DNA of 64,000 nucleotides from Pedobacter endophyticus (GTDB lineage Bacteria > Bacteroidota > Bacteroidia > Sphingobacteriales > Sphingobacteriaceae): positions 2,790,001-2,854,000 of the forward strand of contig NZ_CP064939.1 in the NCBI RefSeq assembly GCF_015679185.1. Direction: 5' to 3'. The position numbers and the translations under genes are program-made. Numbering within the stretch: the first letter of the stretch is position 1; each line of letters opens with the position of its first letter. The notes under the pieces are model-generated. The model did no database searches, was not told the DNA's origin, and worked only from the letters and a program-made list of their open reading frames with translations. This document shows positions 16,734-24,922 of this stretch, piece by piece.

Positions 16734-17119
16734 GTGTTAAGTCAAATTTAGAACCTCATACCAGTTGTCACCCTGAGCGGAGTCGAAGCGCCGTTAGTTG
16801 CGCTTCGACTAAGCCTGTATTGAGCGAGGCGAAATGCTCAGGCCGTATTTATTTCCGCCTTTGCCCCAAAGGGGCTACCTTGTGGCGAAATCGGTTTCCC
16901 ATCGATCGAAGCAATCTCATTAGCAATATTATTTAACCAGAATAGATTGCTTCGCACCTTACATAGAAAAGTCGATCATATTGCTTTTTTAAAAACTCAA
17001 GGTGAAATCTAATCCGACAATTTATGTATGACATGATACTAAATAATTTTTATTAACTTTGGTTCAATCCCTCCCAAAGAAGACACATCCCATGGTTTTT
17101 GTTTATCTAAATTTTAACT
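16734..17119. repeat. Gene-free gap holding repeat families A and F
   Basis: A family A hairpin copy lies at 16766-16843 (CCCTGAGCGGAGTCGAAG, later GAAATGCTCAGG). Family F lies at 16863-16953. It starts GCCCCAAAGGGGCTACC, contains GAAGCAATCTCATTAG, and ends AGATTGCTTC, so it is itself an inverted element (GAAGCAATCT facing AGATTGCTTC). A near copy is at 48718-48807. The last 100 bases before the next gene are plain AT-rich sequence. Confidence 0.8.
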
Positions 17120-18016
17120 TTGAAAAAATTAACAGGGATTTTACGCGTGCTCTTTCCAGCTCTTTTATTTTCACTTTCTGCATTAGGCCAAAGTGATACA
17201 TTAGTAACCTATAGTATCGATGGCTCGCCCACCAAAAAGGCAGATAAAGCTACATCCGTTCATAAAGTCTTTGTAAAAGGTGGTGCCTGGGTTAGAACAA
17301 CCTCGGATAAGGACTTAGTTCTTCAAAAAAGCGAAACATTTTCTGACCGAGATTTGCAAACTTTGAATGGAAAGTATCTAGAATATAAGAATGGCAAAAT
17401 ACACTTAACGGGCCATTATTTAAATAACCAAAAAATCGGCGCCTGGATATCATATGATTCTTTAAGGCGGGCAACCCGCTCCGAAATTTTCCTTACTAAC
17501 AGAAAAAACGGACCTTATTATCTCTATTGGGAGAATGGCTCAGTTAAGGAACAGGGGCTTTATCTTAATGGAGAAAGAAATGGTGACAGGAAGATGTTTT
17601 ACGATAACGGAAACCTGGCATTAAAAGAGGTTTATGATTTAGAAAGCAGGCTTATAGATAGCGCTTATTTCACAATAGATGGAAAGCCTACCATCAGAGA
17701 CTCCATCTTAACTTTTCCTCAGTTTCCCGGTGGTGAGAAACGGTTCTACGATTATATAGGAAGTTCACTTCGCTACCCTGAAGAAGCCTTTAAAACCACC
17801 ACAGAAGGCAAAGTGCATGTAGCGTTCGATGTCAACGAAATTGGTGAATTAGAAGATATAGAAATTATTTCGATGCCGGGTAAAAGTTTGGGAGAAGAAG
17901 CAGTTAGGGTACTTAAGCGATCTCCAAAGTGGATACCCGGCACTATCCTTCAAAAGCCCGCTACCATACGCTGTAAAATGAATGTTAACTTCATTTTGAA
18001 CTACCTGAATTATTGA
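17120..18016 (+). CDS. Secreted protein with MORN-like repeats and a TonB C-terminal domain
   Basis: A TTG start gives 298 residues with a signal peptide ending LSALGQ. Residues about 85-180 contain YwqK/MORN-variant repeats (NGKYLEYKNGKIHLTGHYLNN, NGPYYLYWENGSVKEQGLY, NGDRKMFYDNGNLALKEVY). The C-terminal 90 residues form a TonB-like domain: FPGGEKRFYDYIGSSLRYP, GKVHVAFDVNEIGELEDIEI, and AVRVLKRSPKWIPG. In Bacteroidota such proteins sit in the envelope. The TonB-like domain may bind partners rather than energise uptake, because there is no N-terminal transmembrane anchor beyond the signal. The exact function is unknown. Confidence 0.75.
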   Translation: MKKLTGILRVLFPALLFSLSALGQSDTLVTYSIDGSPTKKADKATSVHKVFVKGGAWVRTTSDKDLVLQKSETFSDRDLQTLNGKYLEYKNGKIHLTGHYLNNQKIGAWISYDSLRRATRSEIFLTNRKNGPYYLYWENGSVKEQGLYLNGERNGDRKMFYDNGNLALKEVYDLESRLIDSAYFTIDGKPTIRDSILTFPQFPGGEKRFYDYIGSSLRYPEEAFKTTTEGKVHVAFDVNEIGELEDIEIISMPGKSLGEEAVRVLKRSPKWIPGTILQKPATIRCKMNVNFILNYLNY

Positions 18017-18353
18017 AAAATACCTCAATAGTTGTCGCCCTGAGCGCCCGCCCAATGTCATTTAGTTAAGCGAAGAGGGTGTCATCCGATAGCTATCGGA
18101 TCTGACAATGTTTTATGGTTTTATCCTTAACTAAATGACATTGAGTGCCCGCTGACCGAACGGGCAGGGAGTCGAAGGGCAAATGCACGAGGCTTCGACT
18201 CCACTCAGCCTGACAACATAGTCGCCAGGCCACTTCATTATCAATTGATTATTGTAACTTGGTTATTAATTAATTATCTTCATAAAAACTTCATTTCGAT
18301 TAATCACTTTTATATCAACAAATTAAACAGGTTTAAAATAAAAAAAAACGAGT
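18017..18353. repeat. Composite repeat: family A unit interrupted by an 18-bp inverted-repeat element
   Basis: Within 18033-18217 a family A sequence (GTCGCCCTGAGCG ... AGTCGAAGGG ... CTTCGACTCCACTCAGCCTG) is split. The insert carries perfect 18-bp arms, CAATGTCATTTAGTTAAG at 18053-18070 and its complement at 18126-18143, around a palindrome CCGATAGCTATCGG. One arm and the palindrome recur near 23073-23125. After 18230 the gap is AT-rich leader DNA for the next gene. Confidence 0.8.
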
Positions 18354-18698
18354 ATGAAAAAGTTATTAAGTTTAATCGCCATTGCAGCATTTGGATTAAC
18401 ATCAGCATTTGCTCAAACACCTGCAACATCGCCAGCTAAGGCTAAAACCACTAAAACAGCTGTTAAAAAAGAAGTGAAAGCAAGTGCCCCAGCTACAGCA
18501 GCTCCCGCACAAAAAGCTACCAAAGTTGAAACCAAAACAGCGAAAACGACAACAAAAACAAAGGCAGATGGAACGCCAGATATGCGTTATAAAGAAAACA
18601 AAACAAAAGCGGTAACCAAAGTTGCAGGTCCGACCAAAAAAGATGGAACTGCCGACATGCGCTATAAAGCAAATAAAGCTGCAGCTAAAAAGAACTAG
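18354..18698 (+). CDS. Small secreted lysine/alanine-rich protein
   Basis: A protein of 114 residues with a clear signal peptide (MKKLLSLIAIAAFGLTSAFA). The mature part is almost entirely Lys, Ala, Thr and Pro, hence strongly basic and probably unstructured. It ends with two copies of a short motif, KADGTPDMRYKENK and KKDGTADMRYKANK. This resembles small basic exported proteins of Bacteroidota that lack a named function. The codons are AT-rich and regular, and the gene ends with a strong terminator, which suggests high expression. Binding to polyanions (surface polysaccharide or DNA) is conceivable but unsupported. Confidence 0.75.
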   Translation: MKKLLSLIAIAAFGLTSAFAQTPATSPAKAKTTKTAVKKEVKASAPATAAPAQKATKVETKTAKTTTKTKADGTPDMRYKENKTKAVTKVAGPTKKDGTADMRYKANKAAAKKN

Positions 18699-18716
18699 GT
18701 TTAGGTTTATAATTTG

Positions 18717-18753
18717 AAAGGGTTCGCCACTTTGTGGTTGAACCCTTTTTTTT
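18717..18753 (+). terminator. Rho-independent terminator after the small secreted protein gene
   Basis: AAAGGGTTC (18717-18725) pairs with GAACCCTTT (18740-18748), followed by a run of T. Confidence 0.88.
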
Positions 18754-19410
18754 GGTTTAATACTAAATTATGGCCTAACTACCTTTTCTATGCCTTTGCA
18801 GTGAGGCTGTTTTACCGGGAAATCCTATCGTGTTGGCACATCTTTCCAGTTAATGACGGCTTTTAACGCTGTCATCCTGAGGGATAATTATTGGAATAAA
18901 ATCAATATGAGATACGTAAAAACACTGAGTCTCTAAATTTCGTGTCATTCTGAATGCAGTGAAGAATCCGCAAACGATGGAATGCAAAGCGCCAACAACC
19001 CACTGCCCAAAAAGGGAAGTGAGTCAACTTTGAGCTGTGCGAAATCGGTAAGGGATGCTTCGTGCCTCAGCATGACAAGACACTGAATTAAAGCAAGTTG
19101 TGACAAAATATCAATGATAGTTTTAATTTTTCGGAAAAATGTCAATATGAGTGGCGTTTGTATATATTCTTGCCGTCTTTCCCGCGCAGGCGGGAATCCT
19201 AAAGCCTTTCTTTCGCTTTCGGATTCCCAATTAAATTGGGAATGACGACCGTTCGTAGTTAGCGTCGCATCCATTCTCGCTAACTTATGATTAATTAATT
19301 GTAAACCAATAAGTTACCAAATAACATCAATGATAGGGGTAATTATTGGAATAAAATCGATATGAGCGACGTTTGAGGCTATGCAACGGCTACATTAATC
19401 GAACTCAGAT
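18754..19410. repeat. Gene-free gap with repeat families B and G
   Basis: Family B occupies 18943-19076, beginning GTCATTCTGAATGCAG and containing CGATGGAATGCAAAGCGC and AAAAGGGAAGTGA. Family G follows at about 19173-19247 (CCCGCGCAGGCGGGAATC, then ATTCCCAATTAAATTGGGAAT). A short direct repeat, TAATTATTGGAATAAAATC, is present near 18887 and again near 19340. No credible gene is seen. Confidence 0.75.
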
Positions 19411-20088
19411 TTATAAATTTATCGTTTCGCCAATTTTTGGAAGCAGCAGTGTTTTGCCTTCTCGTTTAAACTTCGCTACGGCATCTTCTGTATCAATACT
19501 GATCGGCGGGAAAGTGTTGTAGTGAACGCCAATAACCTGATCGCAATCGATGTATTTCGAGGCAACAATTGCATCTACTACATCCATGGTGTAGTGTCCG
19601 CCGATTGGTAAAATGGCGTAATCTAAGTTATGCAGTTCGGCAAGCAACTTCATTTCGGTAGTTAGTGCCGTATCGCCTGCAAAATAAATTTGCTTACGTT
19701 CGAGCTCTAACACGAAGCCCGCCGGATTTCCGCCGTAACTGCCATCGGGGTTAGAGCTGCTGTGCACCGCCCAAACGGTACGCAATTTTCCGAAAGGAAA
19801 CTTTTGTGTGCCGAAATTGATGTCGGTTACCTTATCAACCCCTTGCTCTTTAATCCATTTTGCTACTTCAACCATGGCTATTACCTCGGCGTTGGTTTGC
19901 TTTGCCAGCTCGACCAAATCGGCCACATGGTCGCCGTGCCCATGACTAACCAAAATGTAATCGGCCTCAATTGCAGAAGTATCTACATCTTTAGCCAATG
20001 GATTTGATTTTATAAACGGATCGAAAAGAAATTTTTTGCCATCTGCCTCAATTAAAAAGCACGATTGGCCATAGTATGTATATTTCAT
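19411..20088 (-). CDS. Metal-dependent hydrolase (UPF0173, metallo-beta-lactamase fold)
   Basis: The start is set at MKYTYYGQSCFLIEADG (20088). The frame extends 31 codons further upstream, but that part (with NPKLSPPNSNF) is translated from the heptamer repeat at 20108-20142 and is not part of the family. The product has 225 residues. The metal-binding motif is SHGHGDHVAD near residue 49, with further ligands in FAGDTALTTEM and GVHYNTFP. UPF0173 members are cytoplasmic hydrolases of unknown substrate. GGHYTMDVVDA is conserved in the family. Confidence 0.88.
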   Translation of the reverse strand: MKYTYYGQSCFLIEADGKKFLFDPFIKSNPLAKDVDTSAIEADYILVSHGHGDHVADLVELAKQTNAEVIAMVEVAKWIKEQGVDKVTDINFGTQKFPFGKLRTVWAVHSSSNPDGSYGGNPAGFVLELERKQIYFAGDTALTTEMKLLAELHNLDYAILPIGGHYTMDVVDAIVASKYIDCDQVIGVHYNTFPPISIDTEDAVAKFKREGKTLLLPKIGETINL

Positions 20089-20107
20089 GGTAATAGTATC
20101 AAAATTT

Positions 20108-20142
20108 GAGTTTGGAGGAGAGAGTTTGGGGTTTGGAGGGAA
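20108..20142 (+). repeat. Heptamer array, forward arm (GAGTTTG type)
   Basis: Five 7-nt units (GAGTTTG, GAGGAGA, GAGTTTG, GGGTTTG, GAGGGAA) lie just upstream of the UPF0173 start. They face an inverted array at 20203-20230, with about 60 bases between and no gene inside. Confidence 0.7.
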
Positions 20143-20202
20143 GTTGCAAAGTGAGATAAAGCCTTTTTTTGCTTTGACCAATAGAAAAGGTTAAGCAATT
20201 TT

Positions 20203-20230
20203 GACTCTCAACTCCCAACCCAAAGCTCCT
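20203..20230 (-). repeat. Heptamer array, inverted arm
   Basis: Four units (GACTCTC, AACTCCC, AACCCAA, AGCTCCT) end two bases from the YbaB stop codon. Together with 20108-20142 they make an inverted pair like the one around the S23 gene. Confidence 0.7.
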
Positions 20231-20232
20231 TT

Positions 20233-20538
20233 TTACTGTCCGAACATGCCACCAAGGCCGCCGAGCATATCTTTTGCTGACGCCTGCATTTCTGTTTGGC
20301 TTACTTGTTCGGCACTTGCCAGGGCTTTATTAATTGCGGTTAAAAGCAGCTCTTCTAATTCTTCTTTGTCGGCATTTTTCAAAAACTCCTCATCAATGGT
20401 AACGCCGGTTATGCTTTTGTTGGCGGTAGCGGTAATTTTAATTGCGCCGTTTTCCACTTCTCCAAATACCGAAATGGTATCTAAACGTTTTTTTATTTCT
20501 TCGGCCTTTTGCTGTGCGGCCATTAATTTATCGAACAT
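20233..20538 (-). CDS. YbaB/EbfC nucleoid-associated protein
   Basis: A protein of 101 residues opening MFDKLMAAQQKAEEIKKRLD, the long N-terminal helix of the family. It continues with a three-strand sheet (GAIKITATANKSITGVTID) and a C-terminal helix rich in Ala and Met, ending GGLGGMFGQ. EbfC proteins form dimers that bind DNA and are usually encoded beside dnaX and recR. Neither is present here, so the context is not the usual one. Size and layout are complete. Confidence 0.85.
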   Translation of the reverse strand: MFDKLMAAQQKAEEIKKRLDTISVFGEVENGAIKITATANKSITGVTIDEEFLKNADKEELEELLLTAINKALASAEQVSQTEMQASAKDMLGGLGGMFGQ

Positions 20539-21049
20539 ATTAGTTGTTTTTATTATAAAACGAATTTAAGACAAATTGTTTTGAAATCGGCTTCCGATAA
20601 ACGAAATTGTTTTACGGCGCAAGAGCAGTAGCCCTATTAATGTTTGCTCCCTTGCTTTGCTGTATGCTTTCGCTACCTACAGGCCTGCCCAATGCAGGCA
20701 GGATGCCGCTTCGCCCAGGGCTAGAAACTCAATTACTGCCTAATCTAAACGAACACTCGATGTTTATAAACCCGACAGGCGCAAATATCCTTTTTTGTTG
20801 CTCATGCTTCAAATACCGCAGCTTGCAGCCAAAAAAGATATTGCAGATGGCGGGGCTGCTTTTGCCATGAAAAACTGAACGTTAATTTTCAAAAAAAAAA
20901 ATTATGCGGAGACATTTGCTTCAAAGGTCGTCATTTCCCACGCAGAAGGGACGGGCAGTTAAAACCTGTCATCATCAGCTACCGGATTCAAACTTCTTTA
21001 TTTGCAAAAAACGCCAGACTCACAATAACGGATATAGCGAATAGCAAAT
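20539..21049. other. Gene-free gap
   Basis: The frame at 20607-20870 has no family character and no promoter, and is judged non-coding. The gap holds a short inverted element (CCTGCCCAATGCAGGCAGG near 20685-20703) and a fragment resembling the GTCGTCATTTCCCACGC-type repeats near 20925. Nothing else is recognised. Confidence 0.5.
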
Positions 21050-22279
21050 TTAATCTTCGTCGCTCCCCGGCAAGCTACCGTTTCCGTGGTAGGCTCCCTT
21101 GCGAATAATCGGCATATTTAAATGTTTGTATAAATCATCTAAATGCATCAAACTTCCGTTGGTTAAGTTGCCCAAGAAAATTACGACTATATTTTTATCT
21201 AAATCGCGAACGTAAATGTGGCGGAAACCATGCCACCAACCGGTATGGTAAACCACCTGATCCATCTTTTCGCCTTCAAATATCCGCCAACCGTAGCCGT
21301 AATTAAAATGACCATTTACGGGCTTATTTCGCCCCACATACGAAGAATCGTTACTCTTTTTACTGATCAGCCTCCCGTTTTTCAGATACTTGTCATAAAG
21401 TACCAAATCGTGTACGGTACTGTAAATTCCCTTGTCGCCGACAGGTCCATCCAAAAAGTTTTGAACTACTGAATATCGCCAGGTACGATCGTGGCCCACC
21501 ACATCTACCGGCACCTTCTCGTATTCTGTGGTGCTGTACACATGGGTGTTTTTCATGCCGGCGGGTTTAAAAATATGCTCCATCATGTACTGAGAATAAC
21601 GCTGGCCGGTTACTTTCTCTATAATGGCGCCCAAAACCATGAAATTGGAATTGTTATAATGAAATCGATTATCGGGCTTTGTGTACGGGTTAGGCTTTTT
21701 CTCGGCGATGATGTTCATTACCTCTTGGTTGGTAACGCCCTTTTTCATATTGCGCTTCTCCTTCCGCCAAATGTCGTCAATGAAATAAACGTAATTCATC
21801 ATTCCACTGCGGTGACTAAGCAAAAGTTTTATTGTAATGCCCTCGTACGGAAAGTTCGGAAAAAACTTTTTAACGTTATCATCTAAAGATAGCTTCCCCG
21901 CCTCTACCAACTGCATAATTGCGGTGCCGGTAAACGTTTTGGTAATTGACGCCAGCTCAAACTCGGAGCTGATTTTTAAACTGTCGCGGTGCAAATAATC
22001 GGCCCACCCGATTGCTTTCTCGTAAAGTATTTTCCCATCTTTGGCGACCAGCATATTGCCGTTAAAGCCATATTTTCGGTGCAAATTATCTACAAAATTG
22101 GCAATCCATTTATCACCCTTTGCCGGGTTGTAAGCAAGTAAAAGACTATCTGCCTTATCGTCTTCTTTTACACGCACTTTGGCGTCGGCCGCCTTGGCTT
22201 CTTCCGTTTTTTTGCTGCTACAAGCGGTTAATAAAAATATTGAGAGGGCTAATGCTGTACACGAATTTCTAAAAATCAT
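21050..22279 (-). CDS. Lipoprotein serine hydrolase (beta-lactamase family, class C fold)
   Basis: The start is set at ATG 22279 (MIFRNSCTALALSIFLLTAC), which begins a lipoprotein signal with cysteine in LLTACSS. The longer frame to 22381 has no signal character. The product has 409 residues. The catalytic SITK motif lies near residue 107 (FELASITKTFTG), the YxN motif is HYNNSNF, and the third motif is HTGWWHGF. This is the penicillin-binding-protein/AmpC-like fold, which in lipoproteins more often acts as an esterase or D-peptidase than in antibiotic resistance. It is co-directional with the cupin gene upstream. Confidence 0.85.
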   Translation of the reverse strand: MIFRNSCTALALSIFLLTACSSKKTEEAKAADAKVRVKEDDKADSLLLAYNPAKGDKWIANFVDNLHRKYGFNGNMLVAKDGKILYEKAIGWADYLHRDSLKISSEFELASITKTFTGTAIMQLVEAGKLSLDDNVKKFFPNFPYEGITIKLLLSHRSGMMNYVYFIDDIWRKEKRNMKKGVTNQEVMNIIAEKKPNPYTKPDNRFHYNNSNFMVLGAIIEKVTGQRYSQYMMEHIFKPAGMKNTHVYSTTEYEKVPVDVVGHDRTWRYSVVQNFLDGPVGDKGIYSTVHDLVLYDKYLKNGRLISKKSNDSSYVGRNKPVNGHFNYGYGWRIFEGEKMDQVVYHTGWWHGFRHIYVRDLDKNIVVIFLGNLTNGSLMHLDDLYKHLNMPIIRKGAYHGNGSLPGSDED

Positions 22280-22347
22280 TAAAATATAGGGTAGTCTGTT
22301 AAAAACCCGAAAATTAAAGAAATTTAGCTTGGCAAAGGCAAAGAGTT

Positions 22348-22899
22348 TTAAACATTTGCGCAATTTTGTTTGTACCAGCATTCGAATAAATGGCCTTTAC
22401 TGCCATAAACGGGATCGCTATCGGGATTTTTAACCTTCGCGATGTCTTCATCGGCCTCCGGACGCTCTTCGGGCTTACCATATCTGATGTTATAATCTGA
22501 TCCATTTGGATAAGCTCCAACTACAGTGAAATCGTCGCTCGATTTTATTTTCCGGTGGGCTACGCCGGCTGGAATTACCACCACATCGCCTTTATCCAAC
22601 TCGATACAAACGCCGTGTTCGCCGCCAAACTGCACATCGGCCCTGCCACAAAAAACGCCCATTACCTCGTGCGTATTGCTGTGGTAATGTTGATAATCGA
22701 AAATACCATCAACCCAGGCGTTGGTATAGCCGTTTTGTGCAAAAACCTTTTTTATTGCTTCCTCGGTTTCATCGGGATGAATTAAAAATGCGCCCTTATA
22801 AATCATTAACGGCAAGTTCGGATTATTAGGAAATTCTCCGTTTTCTTCTATCTTATGTGCAACAAGGTAGGCCTCTTGTATCAGTTTTTCTTTATCCAT
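22348..22899 (-). CDS. Cupin-domain protein
   Basis: The ATG at 22899 (MDKEKLIQEAYLVAHKIEEN) is preferred over the one 15 bases upstream; 183 residues result. The cupin barrel has metal-binding motif 1 as HYHSNTHEVMGVFCGRADVQFGG and motif 2 as GDVVVIPAGVAHRK. Relatives are described as cupins or YjlB-like proteins of unknown substrate, often small-molecule dioxygenases or isomerases. Its 3' end precedes the serine hydrolase start by about 70 bases. Confidence 0.8.
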   Translation of the reverse strand: MDKEKLIQEAYLVAHKIEENGEFPNNPNLPLMIYKGAFLIHPDETEEAIKKVFAQNGYTNAWVDGIFDYQHYHSNTHEVMGVFCGRADVQFGGEHGVCIELDKGDVVVIPAGVAHRKIKSSDDFTVVGAYPNGSDYNIRYGKPEERPEADEDIAKVKNPDSDPVYGSKGHLFECWYKQNCANV

Positions 22900-23459
22900 G
22901 AGTTGGTGTTTCAATAATTAACAAAGTAATGCAGAAAGGGTTTTTTGGTTTTTTCGTAAAACGCGGTTCAAGTTTTTATCGCCACAACAATGTTATTGTA
23001 AAATTAACTGATCAGCAGAAAATACAAGTGGCTTGTTAATCGCAAAATGCCGCAATAAATGTCATCCTGAGCGCCTCCCAATGTCGTTTAGTTAAGCATG
23101 AAAAGTGTCATCCGATAGCTAGCGGATCTGAGCGGAGTCGAAGATTTTTTTTATAGGATAAATCTATCAACATCTGCCCTTCGACTAAGCCTGTATTGAG
23201 CGTAGTCGAAATGCTCAGGGCGACAATGATCTTAGTTTTCTTCGTCAATTTGTATTGCGCATTTCGACTGGAGTTTATCTTGAGCGTAGACAAAAGGCTC
23301 AATACAGACTCAAGCTGAACCTCGGTCTTACAAAGCGTCATTCACATCATACTAAACAATTTCGACCGCCATTTTTGTTCAATTACAATTTGAAATACAT
23401 TTATTGAATCGGCGTTTTGTAACAAATGCAATTTACGGGTATCTTATGCAAAAACGTAA
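22900..23459. repeat. Gene-free gap with degenerate family A copies
   Basis: From 23060 to about 23325 there are nested family A pieces: TCATCCTGAGCG, TCTGAGCGGAGTCGAAGA, CCTTCGACTAAGCCTG, and GTCGAAATGCTCAGGGCGAC. A one-armed copy of the 18-bp element of 18053 also occurs (CAATGTCGTTTAGTTAAG near 23080), with the adjacent CCGATAGC palindrome. No coding frame is credible. Confidence 0.75.
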
Positions 23460-23828
23460 ATGAGCTTTTTAGGTAATATTATCTGGATTATTTTTGGCGG
23501 CCTGTTCATCTTTTTCGAATACATTATTGGCGGCTTAATATTGTGCTTAACCATTGTTGGCATTCCGTTTGGCATTCAATGCTTTAAATTCGCAATTGTT
23601 GGGCTAGCTCCGTTCGGGGTAAAAATTACCGATACTTCATCAAACACCGGTTGCCTGTCTACCATTATGAATTTGATCTGGATCTTTTGCGGCGGCTTTT
23701 GGATTGCCCTTACGCATTTGTTCTTCGGCATTTTGCTTTGCGTCACCATTGTTGGAATCCCTTTTGGCCGCCAGCATTTTAAATTAATGAACCTGGCATT
23801 TACGCCATTTGGCAAATCGATCTCTTAA
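23460..23828 (+). CDS. YccF-family inner-membrane protein
   Basis: A protein of 122 residues consisting of two copies of the YccF unit: IIWIIFGGLFIF ... LTIVGIPFGIQCFKFAIVGLAPFG, and LIWIFCGGFWIA ... VTIVGIPFGRQHFKLMNLAFTPFG. The IVGIPFG motif in each half is diagnostic. The protein has about four membrane segments. YccF proteins have no firm function. A single-gene unit. Confidence 0.9.
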   Translation: MSFLGNIIWIIFGGLFIFFEYIIGGLILCLTIVGIPFGIQCFKFAIVGLAPFGVKITDTSSNTGCLSTIMNLIWIFCGGFWIALTHLFFGILLCVTIVGIPFGRQHFKLMNLAFTPFGKSIS

Positions 23829-23888
23829 AACGCTAACCAGCATTCAAAAAAGAAACGAAATCCCGAGCGTAAGTTCTGGAACTCTCGG

Positions 23889-24863
23889 TTATTTGATTAA
23901 GCCGATTGCTTTAGAATGCTGAATGGCTTCTGCGCTGGTATTAAACAAACAGGCGTAAACCTTTTGCTGTGCAATTTGCTCCATCAAACGTTCGGTTTCG
24001 GCTGCCTTTTCAGGTCGGATGTTCCGAATATAAACCGCCTCGATATTCTGCGGATACTTTGCCACAATGGTAGCATAAATCGAAGGGTCTTGTTGCGAAT
24101 TATCGCCAAAAAACACAAACTTTTGGTTTGGGAAAGCATCTAAAATCCGCATTACCCGTAGCAACTTTCCTTCGTGCCCGGTCTTGCCCGTCTTAATCAG
24201 GTCTTTTAAGCGCTTTATGCTGTTGAGTAAAAAGGCGCCATCGGGCAGTTTGTTATACTTAAAGGTTTCAATCAGGTAATCGTAAAGGTTCCATTCGCTG
24301 CTACTGACATAAAAAAACGGATTTGGCTGATCGGTATTGGTGTGCGATAAGGCGAGTTGCTGGTAATGACTTGCGGCATCGGGAAACGTTTTTCGCGTAT
24401 GAGGATTCTTTATAAAGAGTTCGCGCAGGCGCCGGCCAATAGTTGCCGAATGCGAAATCATTACCGTATCATCTACATCAGATATAAATGCAAACTGTGT
24501 GATGTGGGGCACGTAAACCTTGCCTTCGCCGCTATTTAAAACGTTGCCATCATCATCTAACGCATCTACTTTTACAAAATGCCAGCCGGCCGCAATATCC
24601 CGATCGGCCTGCCACTCAAACCTGAAAAAGCCGTCGTTCTCCGCTTTGTTATAAATGGTTTGATCGAAAAACTGCAGCCTCACGTTTACGAATGCGTAGG
24701 GTTTAAGCACAAACAACTTAAGCAAATGCAAAATGTTAACGAAGATGTTGTTGCTGTAAATCTGTTGCGTCTTTGCCTTGTGCTTAAAAACATGACCGTA
24801 AACCACTAAATTATGTTTATGGCCATAGCCATGATAAACTTTTACACTAACAGATTTATTCAT
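23889..24863 (-). CDS. App1-type phosphatidate phosphatase (DUF2183)
   Basis: A protein of 324 residues. The N-terminal half is beta-rich (VKVYHGYGHKHNLVVYGHVF). The catalytic part has the HAD-like DxDxT motif, FISDVDDTVMIS, near residue 130, with YVSSSEWNLYDYL, HEGKLLRVMRILDAFPNQKF and FFGDNSQQDPSIY downstream. This matches the App1 domain of yeast phosphatidate phosphatase, which removes phosphate from phosphatidic acid to give diacylglycerol. It is read divergently from the diacylglycerol-kinase-family gene across a 59-bp gap. The two may carry out opposite reactions on one lipid pool. Confidence 0.85.
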   Translation of the reverse strand: MNKSVSVKVYHGYGHKHNLVVYGHVFKHKAKTQQIYSNNIFVNILHLLKLFVLKPYAFVNVRLQFFDQTIYNKAENDGFFRFEWQADRDIAAGWHFVKVDALDDDGNVLNSGEGKVYVPHITQFAFISDVDDTVMISHSATIGRRLRELFIKNPHTRKTFPDAASHYQQLALSHTNTDQPNPFFYVSSSEWNLYDYLIETFKYNKLPDGAFLLNSIKRLKDLIKTGKTGHEGKLLRVMRILDAFPNQKFVFFGDNSQQDPSIYATIVAKYPQNIEAVYIRNIRPEKAAETERLMEQIAQQKVYACLFNTSAEAIQHSKAIGLIK

Positions 24864-24922
24864 TGTATTTGAAACAGAATTTACGAAAACTTGTTTGTGT
24901 TGTAGTCATTCAAATTAAAAAC

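Noticed and set aside
18945..19274. A 109-codon frame on the minus strand
   Set aside because: It is a translation of repeat families B and G, with no domain, promoter or conserved composition.
20089..20181. N-terminal extension of the UPF0173 hydrolase
   Set aside because: The extra 31 residues come from the heptamer repeat, and the family begins at MKYTYYG.
20607..20870. An 87-codon frame on the plus strand
   Set aside because: It overlaps repeat fragments and has no recognisable domain or ribosome/promoter signals.
21050..22279. Antibiotic-resistance beta-lactamase
   Set aside because: The class C fold motifs are present, but it is a lipoprotein of the broad serine hydrolase family with no resistance context.
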